NCBI GenBank assembly: GCA_900547305.1
Contig: URGH01000026.1
Span: 1-30,579, forward strand
Reading direction: 5' to 3'
Length of the DNA stretch: 30,579 nucleotides
Source of the DNA: an uncultured Oscillospiraceae bacterium
GTDB taxonomy: Bacteria; Bacillota; Clostridia; Oscillospirales; Acutalibacteraceae
Made by a program: the position numbers and the translations under genes
Notes under the pieces: generated by a model
Seen by the model: the letters and a program-made list of their open reading frames with translations, nothing else
Told to the model about the DNA's origin: nothing
Database searches by the model: none
Shown: in pieces, positions 1-8,603 of the stretch
How positions within the stretch are numbered: position 1 is the stretch's first letter
Layout: each line of letters starts with the position of its first letter

Positions 1-522
1 CTTGTAGCCCTCGGGCACTACTCTTTTATATGTATCGGGCGCGTTCTTCACCCACTGCGGCGCACAGCTGCCGTCACCGCAGACATTGGTGCCGAACCAC
101 AGCCACTCAACCTTTAAATCGTATTTTTCAAGGTATTTGTAATAAATGCTCATTCGGCTGAAATCAAACTCGCCCTGCGAAGGCTCAATTGTTGCCCAGT
201 ATATAGGTATACAAACCGATTGAAAGCCCAGCTCTGCCGCGTCGGCAAAATTTTCTTCAATAAAGGCTATATCCCCGCCGGTATCTTCATATATCCAGTC
301 AAGCCGCATTTGCAGCGGCAGCATTAAATACGGCTCTCCGTTATGCTCAACATACGGGTGCTCTGCCTCATACCTTACCCTTGAAACATAGCCGTTATCG
401 TTTTTTTCGGGCTCTTTCCCCTTTTCTGCGTCACTGCTCTTTTTCTCTTTGCAGGCAGCGGCAGTCGCGGCAATGGCAAAGCATAACGCCGCGGCGGTAA
501 AATACCTAAGAATTTTTTTCAT
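1..522 (-). CDS. Glycoside hydrolase lipoprotein (clan GH-A, beta-galactosidase-like), 3' part beyond window
   Basis: Only the first 174 codons lie in the window. The protein starts MKKILRYFTAAALCF and has a lipobox (TAAAC, Cys24), so it should be a lipoprotein on the outer face of the membrane. A charged linker follows (about 25-43). The rest matches the N-terminal part of a TIM-barrel glycoside hydrolase: PYLMLPLQMRLDW, then IPIYWATIEP and FDFSRM, then VEWLWFGTNVCGDG. The same blocks occur in the dockerin-bearing hydrolase at 18698-22627 (IPIYWSNIEK, FDFS-like YDFSRL, WLWFGTNVCGGG), so the two are paralogues. Family assignment (GH35/GH42-like) comes from these motifs and from family knowledge. 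The catalytic glutamates lie outside the window. It is the last visible gene of the transporter operon, 25 nt after the permease stop, with a GGAAGGAA ribosome site. Confidence 0.8.
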   Translation of the reverse strand, partial: MKKILRYFTAAALCFAIAATAAACKEKKSSDAEKGKEPEKNDNGYVSRVRYEAEHPYVEHNGEPYLMLPLQMRLDWIYEDTGGDIAFIEENFADAAELGFQSVCIPIYWATIEPSQGEFDFSRMSIYYKYLEKYDLKVEWLWFGTNVCGDGSCAPQWVKNAPDTYKRVVPEGYK

Positions 523-547
523 AAACCCCATTCCTTCCGTTTAAATA

Positions 548-1531
548 TTACTCAACCATACCCGTTCTTTCAATGCTTTCAACAAACGCCTTTTGCCCGA
601 AGAAGAAAACCAGTAAAATGGGCAGTATAACAAGCAGACACCCCGCCTGAACGCAAACCGCATTGGCAATAGGGTCGCTTTGATTGCTGAAGGTGGCGGA
701 AGCGGTGCTTGAAAGATTTCTCAGCGCAAGCGACAGCGTTGAGGTTCCGTTCATAAGCATTCCCGAATAATAATAGTCGTTCCAGTGCCACACAAAGGAG
801 AAAAGAAAAACCGTAACAAAGGAATTGACCGCATTCGGAATCATTATTGAGGTATAGCACCTGAAATGCCCGCAGCCGTCTATCCAGGCGGCTTCCTCTA
901 TTGATTTCGGAAAGCCGCGGAAGGTTTGCATAAATATAAGTATAAACAGCCCCGCGCGCAAGCCGTTGCCCAAAAGCGCGGGCAGGTAATAAACCCACAC
1001 CGTGTCGGTCAGCTTAACGGTGAAATTACCGCCGAATATAAGCGATAAAAGCCTTGAAATTCCGAAAAAGTCAAAGAAACGGTACTGCTCGTAAAGCGGC
1101 ACTATAATAGTTTGCGAGGGCACTATTATAGTTAAAATAATGCAAACTATCATTACCCCCTTGCCCTTAAAGCTGTAGCGTGCAAGCCCATATGCCACCA
1201 TTGCGCAAATTGCCACCTGAATAAGCGAAGCTCCCACAGAAATCAGCATTGTGTTGCCGAAGGTTTTTCCATAATTAAGCAGCCTTGCCGCCGTGCCGAA
1301 CGCCTTAAGGGAAAAATGCTTCGGCAGCCATATAACCGTGGGGTCGTAGTAATCCGCAGGGCTTCTCACCGCCGTGCTGAGCATAAAAATTATCGGGTAA
1401 AGCACTATGTAGGAAAGCCCTATAAGCAAAAGCCCCCTGAAAAAGGAGTATAAAAAACCCGCAGTCTTTTTCGCCCTGTATTCGGGTCCCCTTTTTATTG
1501 CGGCAGCCGATAAGCCTGTTTCCTTTGCCAT
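548..1531 (-). CDS. Carbohydrate ABC transporter permease, MalG type (second pair)
   Basis: Inner-membrane subunit of a CUT1-family sugar importer. About six hydrophobic segments are visible, and the cytoplasmic EAA loop, which contacts the ATPase, is present (EEAAWIDGCGHFRCYTSIMIP). The length of about 327 residues is somewhat above the usual 270-300 because of an N-terminal extension rich in Lys and Arg. I place the start at the ATG at 1531 because AGGTGG lies five bases upstream. An in-frame GTG at 1540 sits inside that ribosome site and directly abuts the previous stop. It pairs with the MalF-type gene at 1541-2434 to form the second permease pair of the operon. No binding protein or ATPase gene sits beside this pair, so its substrate is unknown. 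It may share the large binding protein at 8600-11446. Confidence 0.9.
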   Translation of the reverse strand: MAKETGLSAAAIKRGPEYRAKKTAGFLYSFFRGLLLIGLSYIVLYPIIFMLSTAVRSPADYYDPTVIWLPKHFSLKAFGTAARLLNYGKTFGNTMLISVGASLIQVAICAMVAYGLARYSFKGKGVMIVCIILTIIVPSQTIIVPLYEQYRFFDFFGISRLLSLIFGGNFTVKLTDTVWVYYLPALLGNGLRAGLFILIFMQTFRGFPKSIEEAAWIDGCGHFRCYTSIMIPNAVNSFVTVFLFSFVWHWNDYYYSGMLMNGTSTLSLALRNLSSTASATFSNQSDPIANAVCVQAGCLLVILPILLVFFFGQKAFVESIERTGMVE

Positions 1532-1540
1532 TTTTTCCAC

Positions 1541-2434
1541 CTACCTTTCCGAATAGCTTATGCGCTTGTTCATAATAATGTAAACCAGCCCCACAACCAG
1601 CAAAACAAGAATAAAATATACTATTGAAAACGCCGCAGCTTTTTCGTACTCAACCCCCGAAACAAGGCTGAAAATTTTACTCATTACCGTGTTTGTTGAA
1701 TCGGTGAAGGTATCTATTATTGTGTAAACAATGTTTACCAGTAAAAACGGGCTTATCATAGGAAAGGTTACAAACCAAAAGCTTTCCCAAGCGGTAGCGC
1801 CCTCAATTTTCGCCGCCTCGTATGAGGAGGACGGAATTGACTGTAACGCCGATAAAAACAGTATTATCTGCATACCCGAGCGCCACACCATATCAAATAT
1901 ATTATTGAGTATGTTTTCAAACATACCCACAATATTATCGGGCAGACCCATAAGCTTTAAAAAATCAAGCAGCCCGTTGCCCTGAAACAGCGTTGCCGCC
2001 GTATCTGATGAGCCCATATTCTGCTGCAATACGTTTTCCTTCAGCAAAACTATTACCACGCCCGAGGCTATTATTATAGGCAGGGCGAATATTACCCTTG
2101 CAAGCGAGCGCCCGCGAAAGTCCTGATTAAGCAGTATGGCTAAGAAAAGGCTGAACACCACCACTACTATTACGGTAACCACAACGTTGCCTATTGAGGT
2201 CAATACCATTCTCAGGTTATTCGGATCCTCCGAGAAAGTGGCGCGGTAGTTCCTCACCCCAACAAACGAAAGCTCAAACCCGCTTTTGCCTATGCTGATT
2301 GAGGAAAAGGAGTATAAAACGGTTTTTATAAGAGGAATAAGAAAGAGAAATATAAAGCCTATTACCCAGGGGATTGTAAATGAAAACCCTATAAGTGAAT
2401 TTCTTTTTGCGTTTGTGAGCTTTGAGCTTTTCAT
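1541..2434 (-). CDS. Sugar ABC transporter permease, MalF type (second pair)
   Basis: CUT1 importer permease of 297 residues, with a basic N-terminus, a first membrane helix at about 14-38 and five further hydrophobic stretches. The EAA loop reads YEAAKIEGATAWESFWFVTFP and fits the family signature. The N-terminus lacks the long extra segment of enterobacterial MalF, as usual in Firmicutes. The start ATG follows the preceding TAA with no gap, and its ribosome site (GGGGAGGA) lies inside the last codons of the upstream DUF5696 gene, indicating translational coupling. Together with the MalG-type gene that follows it should form a transmembrane heterodimer. Confidence 0.92.
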   Translation of the reverse strand: MKSSKLTNAKRNSLIGFSFTIPWVIGFIFLFLIPLIKTVLYSFSSISIGKSGFELSFVGVRNYRATFSEDPNNLRMVLTSIGNVVVTVIVVVVFSLFLAILLNQDFRGRSLARVIFALPIIIASGVVIVLLKENVLQQNMGSSDTAATLFQGNGLLDFLKLMGLPDNIVGMFENILNNIFDMVWRSGMQIILFLSALQSIPSSSYEAAKIEGATAWESFWFVTFPMISPFLLVNIVYTIIDTFTDSTNTVMSKIFSLVSGVEYEKAAAFSIVYFILVLLVVGLVYIIMNKRISYSER

Positions 2435-4648
2435 TTACCGTTCCTCCCCATTAACAGTTTTATAGGATAACCCCTCTACCCTTTCACCGTTTATTTCAAC
2501 CGGCGCGCTGTTGTAATTTACAATAATCTGAGTGCCGCCCTCGTACACGGTTCTGTAAACCCCGCTTTGCAGCTTTTCGTGCAGCAGCATTGTTTTATTT
2601 GAAACAGCGGCTAAAGCGTTTTTCACCCTTGCATAATTTTCGCATATTTCGCTTATCCAGTGCGAGGCGGTTATTCCGTAAAGCTCATCGTAATTATCGT
2701 TTGCCAGCACCGAATAATCGGCGGCGGAAAGCGCGTACATAAGGCTGCTGCCCGTTTCTATTGCCTTTAAAACCGCCGCGTCCGAATCCGAAAGGTTTAC
2801 CGCCGGCACCGAGTAGGAAATAAGCCCGTGCATTACCATCTGGTAAAACGGCACAGCCTCGTCCTCTATATCAAAAAGACTTGATGTAACGGGTGCTGCG
2901 GTAATTGCCGAGGTATACGGCAGCGCATAATCGTTAGGTGCTTTAAGCAGCAGCGAATATCCGTTTTCGGCGTATTCGCTCATCACCCCGCCAAATATTT
3001 CGGCGGTTTTACCCGCAAGGCAAATATCCCCGCTGAAATCGGAATAAACAAAGCTGCCGATATTTGAAAGGGAAATATATTTGTTATCGGCCTTGCCGTA
3101 GCTTTTCATATATTTCTGCGCCGCAAGCCTTGCCTTTTCCGGCTTTAAAATATACCTGTCCGTGCCGGTCATTTTACCGTTGCTCAGCATGTAGCTGTAA
3201 AGCTTAGCCGATTTATCGCACACGTCCTTTGCGGCGTCAAGCCGTGCAAATAGCGAAAACGGCGCTTTTTTGAAGAAAAGAAAATCATTATCGGGGTATA
3301 TTTCAATATTGTTTTTTTCGGCAAACGCCTTTAAATCGGCAAAGCCCTTTTTGCCGCCCATACCCGCAGTCGGCTTAAAGGCGGTGGGCGTTTTTATGTG
3401 GGTTATGCCGCCCGAATCAATTCCGAGGTAGCGCACCTTAACGCTGTCAACCTTATTTTCGGTAAGCTCCTTTAGTATTTCGCGCGCCTCCTTAAATGAG
3501 GTAAGCGCCTGATTTTTGGTAACAGGAAAGCCTAAAATATTATCCTTTACCTTGGCGTTGCCGTATAAATCAAGGTAAAGCGGCGCATCCTCCGCCTGTG
3601 CTTTCGGCTTTACGCCCTTTTCCTTTGTAAGCATTTCGCGGTAAAGCGCCGCCATACCGCTGTAGCCGCCGCCATTACCCGAAACCGGCGAATATCTCAC
3701 CGAAAAGCTTTCTTCGGCGGTCTTTTTGGAGGTAAAGGTTACATCTATCGGATACCAGGTTTTTGAAAGCATTTTATCAACCGCCGATTGCCTATAGGTA
3801 AACTGCGGATATATGTAGTTATAAACGCCGTTTGTGCCGCTCACAAAGGCGTAAAGCTTTGCCGCCGCAGCACCCGAGGATATATTTGCAAAAAGCGTTT
3901 TGCCGTTTTTTTTCACCCCGAAAACGGGCAGCCTTGCCGTTTGAACGTTTATAATGCTTGTGTCCTTATTCATAAGGCCGTCGGTATCGTATATTTTTTG
4001 CTGGTAGCTGCTTTTCGTTTTTCCGTTATTAAAGCCTATAAGCGCACCGCTGCCGTCCGGCACGAGAAAATAGCCGCTGTCGTTCACACTCGCCGCGCCG
4101 AAATACGGCAGCAGAGAAATTTCGGTTATTTTATTTTTCTCGCTTTCCTTAATTTCCGAGGTAAGCACAGAGGCGGTAAGTCCGAAGGAGTCAAGCGTGT
4201 ATAAAATCGGAACGGTAAATTCCTCGCTTATAAAGCTGTAGGTAACGCGAAGACCCGCGCTGTCAGCCGAAACGCTTACGCCCTCTTTTTTGGTGGAGGA
4301 GGCAAAGCTGGTAGCGCTTTTTTGAGTTTTTCCGTCTATAAGGTAATTAACAATAAGCTGCGAGTTCATCTGCATTTTATTTATGCCGGACATTCCCTGA
4401 GCGTTTTCCCTCTCGGGGGGATTACTGTACCACACATCTCCGGTTCTTTTATCGGTAAGAGTAAAGCTGCCGGCAGCGTCAGCCAAAACGGAAAAGCTTT
4501 CGTTTTCTATGCCTCTGCCCGATATAACCGTAAAATCGCCCGCGCCCTTTTGCGGTGCGGCTTTTTCCGCCGCTGCCGCGGGGTGCAGCAGCAGTAATGC
4601 CGACAAAACAGCTATATGACGCTTTATAAAGCTACTTTTAATTTTCAT
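2435..4648 (-). CDS. Secreted DUF5696-family protein of unknown function
   Basis: 737 residues with a signal peptide (basic start, hydrophobic core, cleavage probably near AAAA-EK at about residue 27). No lipobox is seen. The mature protein opens with beta-rich sequence (FTLTDKRTGDVWYSNP) and holds a long region resembling a TIM-barrel-like or hydrolase-like fold (YLDLYGNAKV, VRYLGIDSGG, IEIYPDNDFLFF). From recall of the family this matches DUF5696 proteins, which in Paenibacillus and Clostridia are found inside sugar ABC transporter operons. No biochemical role is established to my knowledge. It lies between the two permease pairs, 21 nt after the NHL/YIP1 gene, with an AAGGAG ribosome site. 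Its position suggests a cell-surface accessory or processing role in glycan import, which is inference only. Confidence 0.75.
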   Translation of the reverse strand: MKIKSSFIKRHIAVLSALLLLHPAAAAEKAAPQKGAGDFTVISGRGIENESFSVLADAAGSFTLTDKRTGDVWYSNPPERENAQGMSGINKMQMNSQLIVNYLIDGKTQKSATSFASSTKKEGVSVSADSAGLRVTYSFISEEFTVPILYTLDSFGLTASVLTSEIKESEKNKITEISLLPYFGAASVNDSGYFLVPDGSGALIGFNNGKTKSSYQQKIYDTDGLMNKDTSIINVQTARLPVFGVKKNGKTLFANISSGAAAAKLYAFVSGTNGVYNYIYPQFTYRQSAVDKMLSKTWYPIDVTFTSKKTAEESFSVRYSPVSGNGGGYSGMAALYREMLTKEKGVKPKAQAEDAPLYLDLYGNAKVKDNILGFPVTKNQALTSFKEAREILKELTENKVDSVKVRYLGIDSGGITHIKTPTAFKPTAGMGGKKGFADLKAFAEKNNIEIYPDNDFLFFKKAPFSLFARLDAAKDVCDKSAKLYSYMLSNGKMTGTDRYILKPEKARLAAQKYMKSYGKADNKYISLSNIGSFVYSDFSGDICLAGKTAEIFGGVMSEYAENGYSLLLKAPNDYALPYTSAITAAPVTSSLFDIEDEAVPFYQMVMHGLISYSVPAVNLSDSDAAVLKAIETGSSLMYALSAADYSVLANDNYDELYGITASHWISEICENYARVKNALAAVSNKTMLLHEKLQSGVYRTVYEGGTQIIVNYNSAPVEINGERVEGLSYKTVNGEER

Positions 4649-4669
4649 ATAATTGCTCCTTTGCCGCCG

Positions 4670-6763
4670 TTATTGCTGCATATGCAGCATAAATTCATTT
4701 ATTACCGATGATACAAACGATGCCACGCGGTTAAACAGGCTTACGAGCAGCAGCAAAAGGAAAACCACTATTGCTATGCCGAATGCCGTGCTGATTATTG
4801 AAAGAATAACCTGTTTAAGGCTGTATTCGTGCAGAATTTCAAGCCCTTTAAGCAGTAAAACCGCCGCCCACAGCAGGAAAACCGCGTTTATTATGCTTAA
4901 AAAGGAAGCCTCGCCCTGTGAGAAAACATAGCTTAAGGCAATGTAAATATAGTTGGAGAAAATGAGCGGCAAAAGGCTGTATGAGGTGTAAATATAAATA
5001 TTTTTCGCCGTGCCCTTGCCCTCAAACAGCGTGCACACCGCCCAGTTTATAACCACAAATAGTATAAACAGCAGAGCCATTGCCAAAAGCTGCGTCCATA
5101 CATTAAATGTAAGCTTTTCAGAGCTGCTTGCGCTGAAAATAAAGCCCGAAAGCTCCTTTTTCATAATAGAGGATACCGGCCAAAAGGCAAATATAACCGT
5201 AGCCACTGTGACAGAACCGCGCTTTGTCCACCTTAAATCGTTAAAGCCGTTTGTCGGGTGCAGCATTATGTAAAAGGGGAATTGCCATTTATTGTATTTC
5301 TTTGTGGTGTGGTCATCCCTTTTGCGCCTTTCCATAACGCCGGTAATAAGAAACGCCACTATTAAAATCAGCGCAAGCGGCAAAATCCATATAAACTGCC
5401 GCCGCAAAACTATTTTGCGCTGTGCGGCAAAGGCCTCGGAATAGCCCGATTTATCATTTGCAAGCTTAAAGTACTTCATAGCGTCGCGGTATTCGCCCTT
5501 GCCCACAAGCGCCTTACCTATGCCCGTATAGGCAAGCTGCATATTTCCGTTGCGTTTAAGCACCTTTTCCCATGCCTCATAGGAGGCGTCGTACCTGCCG
5601 TCGTTGTAAAGCGCCAGCGCCTCCTTTAGCAGCAGCCCGTATTCGGTCTGCTTAAACACGGTAACTGTAGCCTTTGCGCTGTCAAGCACATATATGCGGT
5701 TATCATAGCAATCCACCGCCGCGGGGGTTGCAAACGTTCCCTCCTGAAAGCCGTTATTTCCGGTAACGGAAAGCACCCTTCCGTCTGTTGCGGAGTACTG
5801 GAAAATGTGCCCGCGCTGGCTGTCAATCGCCACGGCAAAGCCGTCGCCGTCAGCCGCTATATCCGAAAATCTGGTAACTACCCTTGTTGAGCCGTTCCAT
5901 TCGGTAACATTATCGCCGTAGTTTTTCCCGGTTTCCCACACATTCGTGCCGGTGGGGTTGAGCTTTTTAAGCTGGTCGGTGCTTTCGGTAGCGCTGTTTG
6001 AGCAGGTGAATATAAACTCATTCGCGTCCATATCAAAGCTGCTGTATTCCTGCGGAATATTCTTTGCAATTTTTGAAAGCTGGGTTTTATTAAGCAGCTT
6101 GCGCCACGAATTTTCAATAAGCAGCGAAAGAGTTACTGTAACGCGGTTTCCGCCGAAAAATGAATTGAAGGTGCCGTCGGGGTTATAAAGCAGCGCGCCC
6201 TCGTAGGTGCCGAGGCTCAGCACATAAAAATAGCCGTTTTTATCCCTTAATACCTTCTGCGGCTGAAAAAATCGCTTTTGGTCGAAAAGCGGGTCATCGG
6301 GCTTTTCAAGGGTTAAAAGCACGTTGTTATTCCCGTCCACCATTATCACGCGGGAATTGCCCGTATCGGCTATGTAAACGTAATTTTTATCCGCCAACAA
6401 GCCGGTCGGACCCGAAAGGCTGCTTTCCTTGCCGTTTTCGTAAACCTTATCTATAATTCTTACAGCCTTATAATCCATATTCAGAATAACCACACGGTTA
6501 TTATCCGTATCGGAAATATATAAAAGGTCGTTCGCGGCATATATATCCTGCGGCGCGTTCCAGTCGCCCGTGCCGGCGGTGCTGCCGCTTATAACCGTTT
6601 CAGGCGACAGTGTGGCGGGACATTCCTTTATCTGCTCGTCAACATAAAAGTAGGTATTATACGGCAGGTCGGGTGACTGCGCCGATGCAGTCATCATCCC
6701 GCACACCGGAATAAGAAGGGAAATTATTAAAGCAAACGGTTTGAAAAAATATTTTTTCAACAT
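4670..6763 (-). CDS. NHL beta-propeller / TPR / YIP1-like membrane protein
   Basis: 697 residues. A signal sequence or N-terminal anchor (1-29) is followed by NHL-type propeller repeats: PQDIYAANDLLYISDTDNNRV at about 71-91, PTGLLADKNYVYIADTGNSRV at about 119-139, and a later copy near 365-385. A short TPR-like helical segment (about 390-445, KEALALYNDGRYDASYEAWEKV) comes next, then a membrane helix (456-477), a basic cytoplasmic stretch, and a multi-helix domain resembling YIP1 (about 495-690). The propeller should face outside and the YIP1-like part lies in the membrane. NHL propellers usually bind ligands or proteins; how this one serves transport is unknown. It sits in the middle of the importer operon, 10 nt after the first MalG gene, with an AGGAGGAG ribosome site. 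Confidence 0.8.
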   Translation of the reverse strand: MLKKYFFKPFALIISLLIPVCGMMTASAQSPDLPYNTYFYVDEQIKECPATLSPETVISGSTAGTGDWNAPQDIYAANDLLYISDTDNNRVVILNMDYKAVRIIDKVYENGKESSLSGPTGLLADKNYVYIADTGNSRVIMVDGNNNVLLTLEKPDDPLFDQKRFFQPQKVLRDKNGYFYVLSLGTYEGALLYNPDGTFNSFFGGNRVTVTLSLLIENSWRKLLNKTQLSKIAKNIPQEYSSFDMDANEFIFTCSNSATESTDQLKKLNPTGTNVWETGKNYGDNVTEWNGSTRVVTRFSDIAADGDGFAVAIDSQRGHIFQYSATDGRVLSVTGNNGFQEGTFATPAAVDCYDNRIYVLDSAKATVTVFKQTEYGLLLKEALALYNDGRYDASYEAWEKVLKRNGNMQLAYTGIGKALVGKGEYRDAMKYFKLANDKSGYSEAFAAQRKIVLRRQFIWILPLALILIVAFLITGVMERRKRDDHTTKKYNKWQFPFYIMLHPTNGFNDLRWTKRGSVTVATVIFAFWPVSSIMKKELSGFIFSASSSEKLTFNVWTQLLAMALLFILFVVINWAVCTLFEGKGTAKNIYIYTSYSLLPLIFSNYIYIALSYVFSQGEASFLSIINAVFLLWAAVLLLKGLEILHEYSLKQVILSIISTAFGIAIVVFLLLLLVSLFNRVASFVSSVINEFMLHMQQ

Positions 6764-6773
6764 ATTTCTCCTC

Positions 6774-7667
6774 CTATTCCTTAATGCCGGAGCTGGTCAT
6801 GGTTTGTATAACGTTGCTTTGGGTGAGTATAAACACCAGTATTGGCGGAATCATAAGCAAAACGTTGCCCGCGGCAGAGGCGCCGGTTCTTTCAATGGTG
6901 CCCGAAAGCACCTGACTTATAGCATTGGGCAGCAGCTTAAATTCCTCATTGTATACCGTGCTGCCGCTGCTGGTAGCCCATATTCCCTGAAAGGCATAAA
7001 GCAGCAGCGTAAGCCACGCAGGCTTTACAAGCGGCATTACTATTTTCCAATAAATTGTAAAGTGGCTGGCGCCGTCAATTTTTGCCGCCTCTATAAGCGC
7101 GCCCGGCACCTGCTCCATAAACTGCTTCATAAGAAACAGCCCGAGTGATGAGGCAAGCGAGGGCAGTATATACACCCAGTATGTATTTACAATGCCCAGC
7201 GCGTTCAGAATAATATACTGCGGTATTGCAAGAACCGTGCTGTTGAAAAGCAGCGAGGTTACAACCACCGGGAAAAACCAGCTTATGCGCGTTTTGAATT
7301 TTGAAAGCGAATAAGCGGCAGCCGAGGCTATTAAAATCTGACCCGCGGTTATTACCACGCAAACAAAAACACTGTTGAACGCATACCTTGAAAAGGGTAC
7401 TCTGAGGTTATTTATAAGCCTGAAAAGCGAGGTGTAATTTGAAAGCACCGGACGCATAACGTAAAAGCGCGGCGGGTAAAGAAACAGCTCCTCAATAGGC
7501 TTAAAGGAATTTATAACCGAGTAGAAAAGCGGCAAAATCATAAAAGCACCGAACGCCGCAAGAATTATGAATAAAACCGCATTTCCGAAAAGGCTCCTTG
7601 TTTGTTTTTCGGTGCCTGCGCGGGAAAACAGCTTTTTATGATGTTTTTTTTGTTTTTTTGCTACCAT
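6774..7667 (-). CDS. Carbohydrate ABC transporter permease, MalG type (first pair)
   Basis: CUT1-family permease of 297 residues with a very basic cytoplasmic N-terminus (KKQKKHHKKLF), six predicted membrane segments and an EAA loop (IEAAKIDGASHFTIYWKIVMP). The usual MalG-type signature NSFKPIEELF near the first periplasmic loop is present. The start lies three bases after the stop of the MalF-type gene, so the two are translated together. They form the permease pair nearest to the solute-binding protein gene and are the best candidates for its direct partners. Confidence 0.93.
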   Translation of the reverse strand: MVAKKQKKHHKKLFSRAGTEKQTRSLFGNAVLFIILAAFGAFMILPLFYSVINSFKPIEELFLYPPRFYVMRPVLSNYTSLFRLINNLRVPFSRYAFNSVFVCVVITAGQILIASAAAYSLSKFKTRISWFFPVVVTSLLFNSTVLAIPQYIILNALGIVNTYWVYILPSLASSLGLFLMKQFMEQVPGALIEAAKIDGASHFTIYWKIVMPLVKPAWLTLLLYAFQGIWATSSGSTVYNEEFKLLPNAISQVLSGTIERTGASAAGNVLLMIPPILVFILTQSNVIQTMTSSGIKE

Positions 7668-7670
7668 AAC

Positions 7671-8603
7671 CTACTCTCCTACCCTTGCCAGCACGCGTGA
7701 AACAACCGATTTAAAAACAAGCATCATAAGAAACAGCACAACCGTAAGCGCGCAGGCGTAGCCCATTTCATAGCGCGTGGTGCCGTAATCCATAATATGC
7801 AGCACTATTGTGTGGCCGGCGTAGTTTTTACTCGGAAAACCGAGCAGCGCCTGCGAAATAGCACCCACCGAAAAGGAGGAGTTGATTTGCATTACCGCGC
7901 CGAAAAGCAGCTGCGGCTTCATCATAGGCAGCGTAACATACCAAAGCTCCTGCCAGCGGTTTCTCACGCCGTCAATCGCCGCCGCCTCATACATGGTGCG
8001 GTCAACCGATTGAAGCCCCGCTATAAATGAAAGGAAGCTTATACCCAGGCTCAGCCACAGCTGAACTAATATAAGAATATTCATCATATACTGTTCGTTT
8101 TCAAGCCACTGCACCGGCTCAAGTATAAGTCCGCTTTGCAGCAGTATGTTATTTATAAAGCCGTATCTGTCGCCGCTGAAAATATACAGCCATATAAAAT
8201 ACACGTTTCCGGTAAGTGCGGGTGTATAGAATATAAGCGTAACAACCGAGCGCACCTTGGGGGTCAGCTCATTTATAAGCCAGGCTATAATAAAGCTGAG
8301 CATATACCCCACAGGGCCGGTAATAATCGCGAATTTCAGCGTATTTACAAACGCCGTGCCGAAAATATTATCGTCAAGAAACATTTTCAGGTAATTATCA
8401 ATTCCCCGCCACTGGGGAATTTCTATCATATTATAATAGGTAAAGCTCAGGGCTATTGCCATAACCACCGGCACAATTACAAACAGGAAAAACAGAATCA
8501 TAAACGGCATGGCAAGCAAATAAAGCTGATAATTGCTGCGCCAGTCCCTGCCGGCATCGGCAATAAAACCGCCTATTCGTTTTTTTAAGCCCCTTTGCTT
8601 CAT
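7671..8603 (-). CDS. Sugar ABC transporter permease, MalF type (first pair)
   Basis: CUT1-family permease of 310 residues. Its first membrane helix is at about 26-50, and the EAA loop reads YEAAAIDGVRNRWQELWYVTLP. The ATG overlaps the TGA of the binding-protein gene by four bases (ATGA), so translation is coupled, with AGAGGG as ribosome site. It forms a heterodimer with the following MalG-type permease. It is only distantly similar to the second MalF-type permease at 1541-2434, so the pairs are not a recent duplication. Confidence 0.93.
   Translation of the reverse strand: MKQRGLKKRIGGFIADAGRDWRSNYQLYLLAMPFMILFFLFVIVPVVMAIALSFTYYNMIEIPQWRGIDNYLKMFLDDNIFGTAFVNTLKFAIITGPVGYMLSFIIAWLINELTPKVRSVVTLIFYTPALTGNVYFIWLYIFSGDRYGFINNILLQSGLILEPVQWLENEQYMMNILILVQLWLSLGISFLSFIAGLQSVDRTMYEAAAIDGVRNRWQELWYVTLPMMKPQLLFGAVMQINSSFSVGAISQALLGFPSKNYAGHTIVLHIMDYGTTRYEMGYACALTVVLFLMMLVFKSVVSRVLARVGE

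Noticed and set aside
5626..6188. Overlapping short frames within the NHL/YIP1 gene
   Set aside because: All lie inside a 697-residue protein with clear repeats and have no independent ribosome sites.
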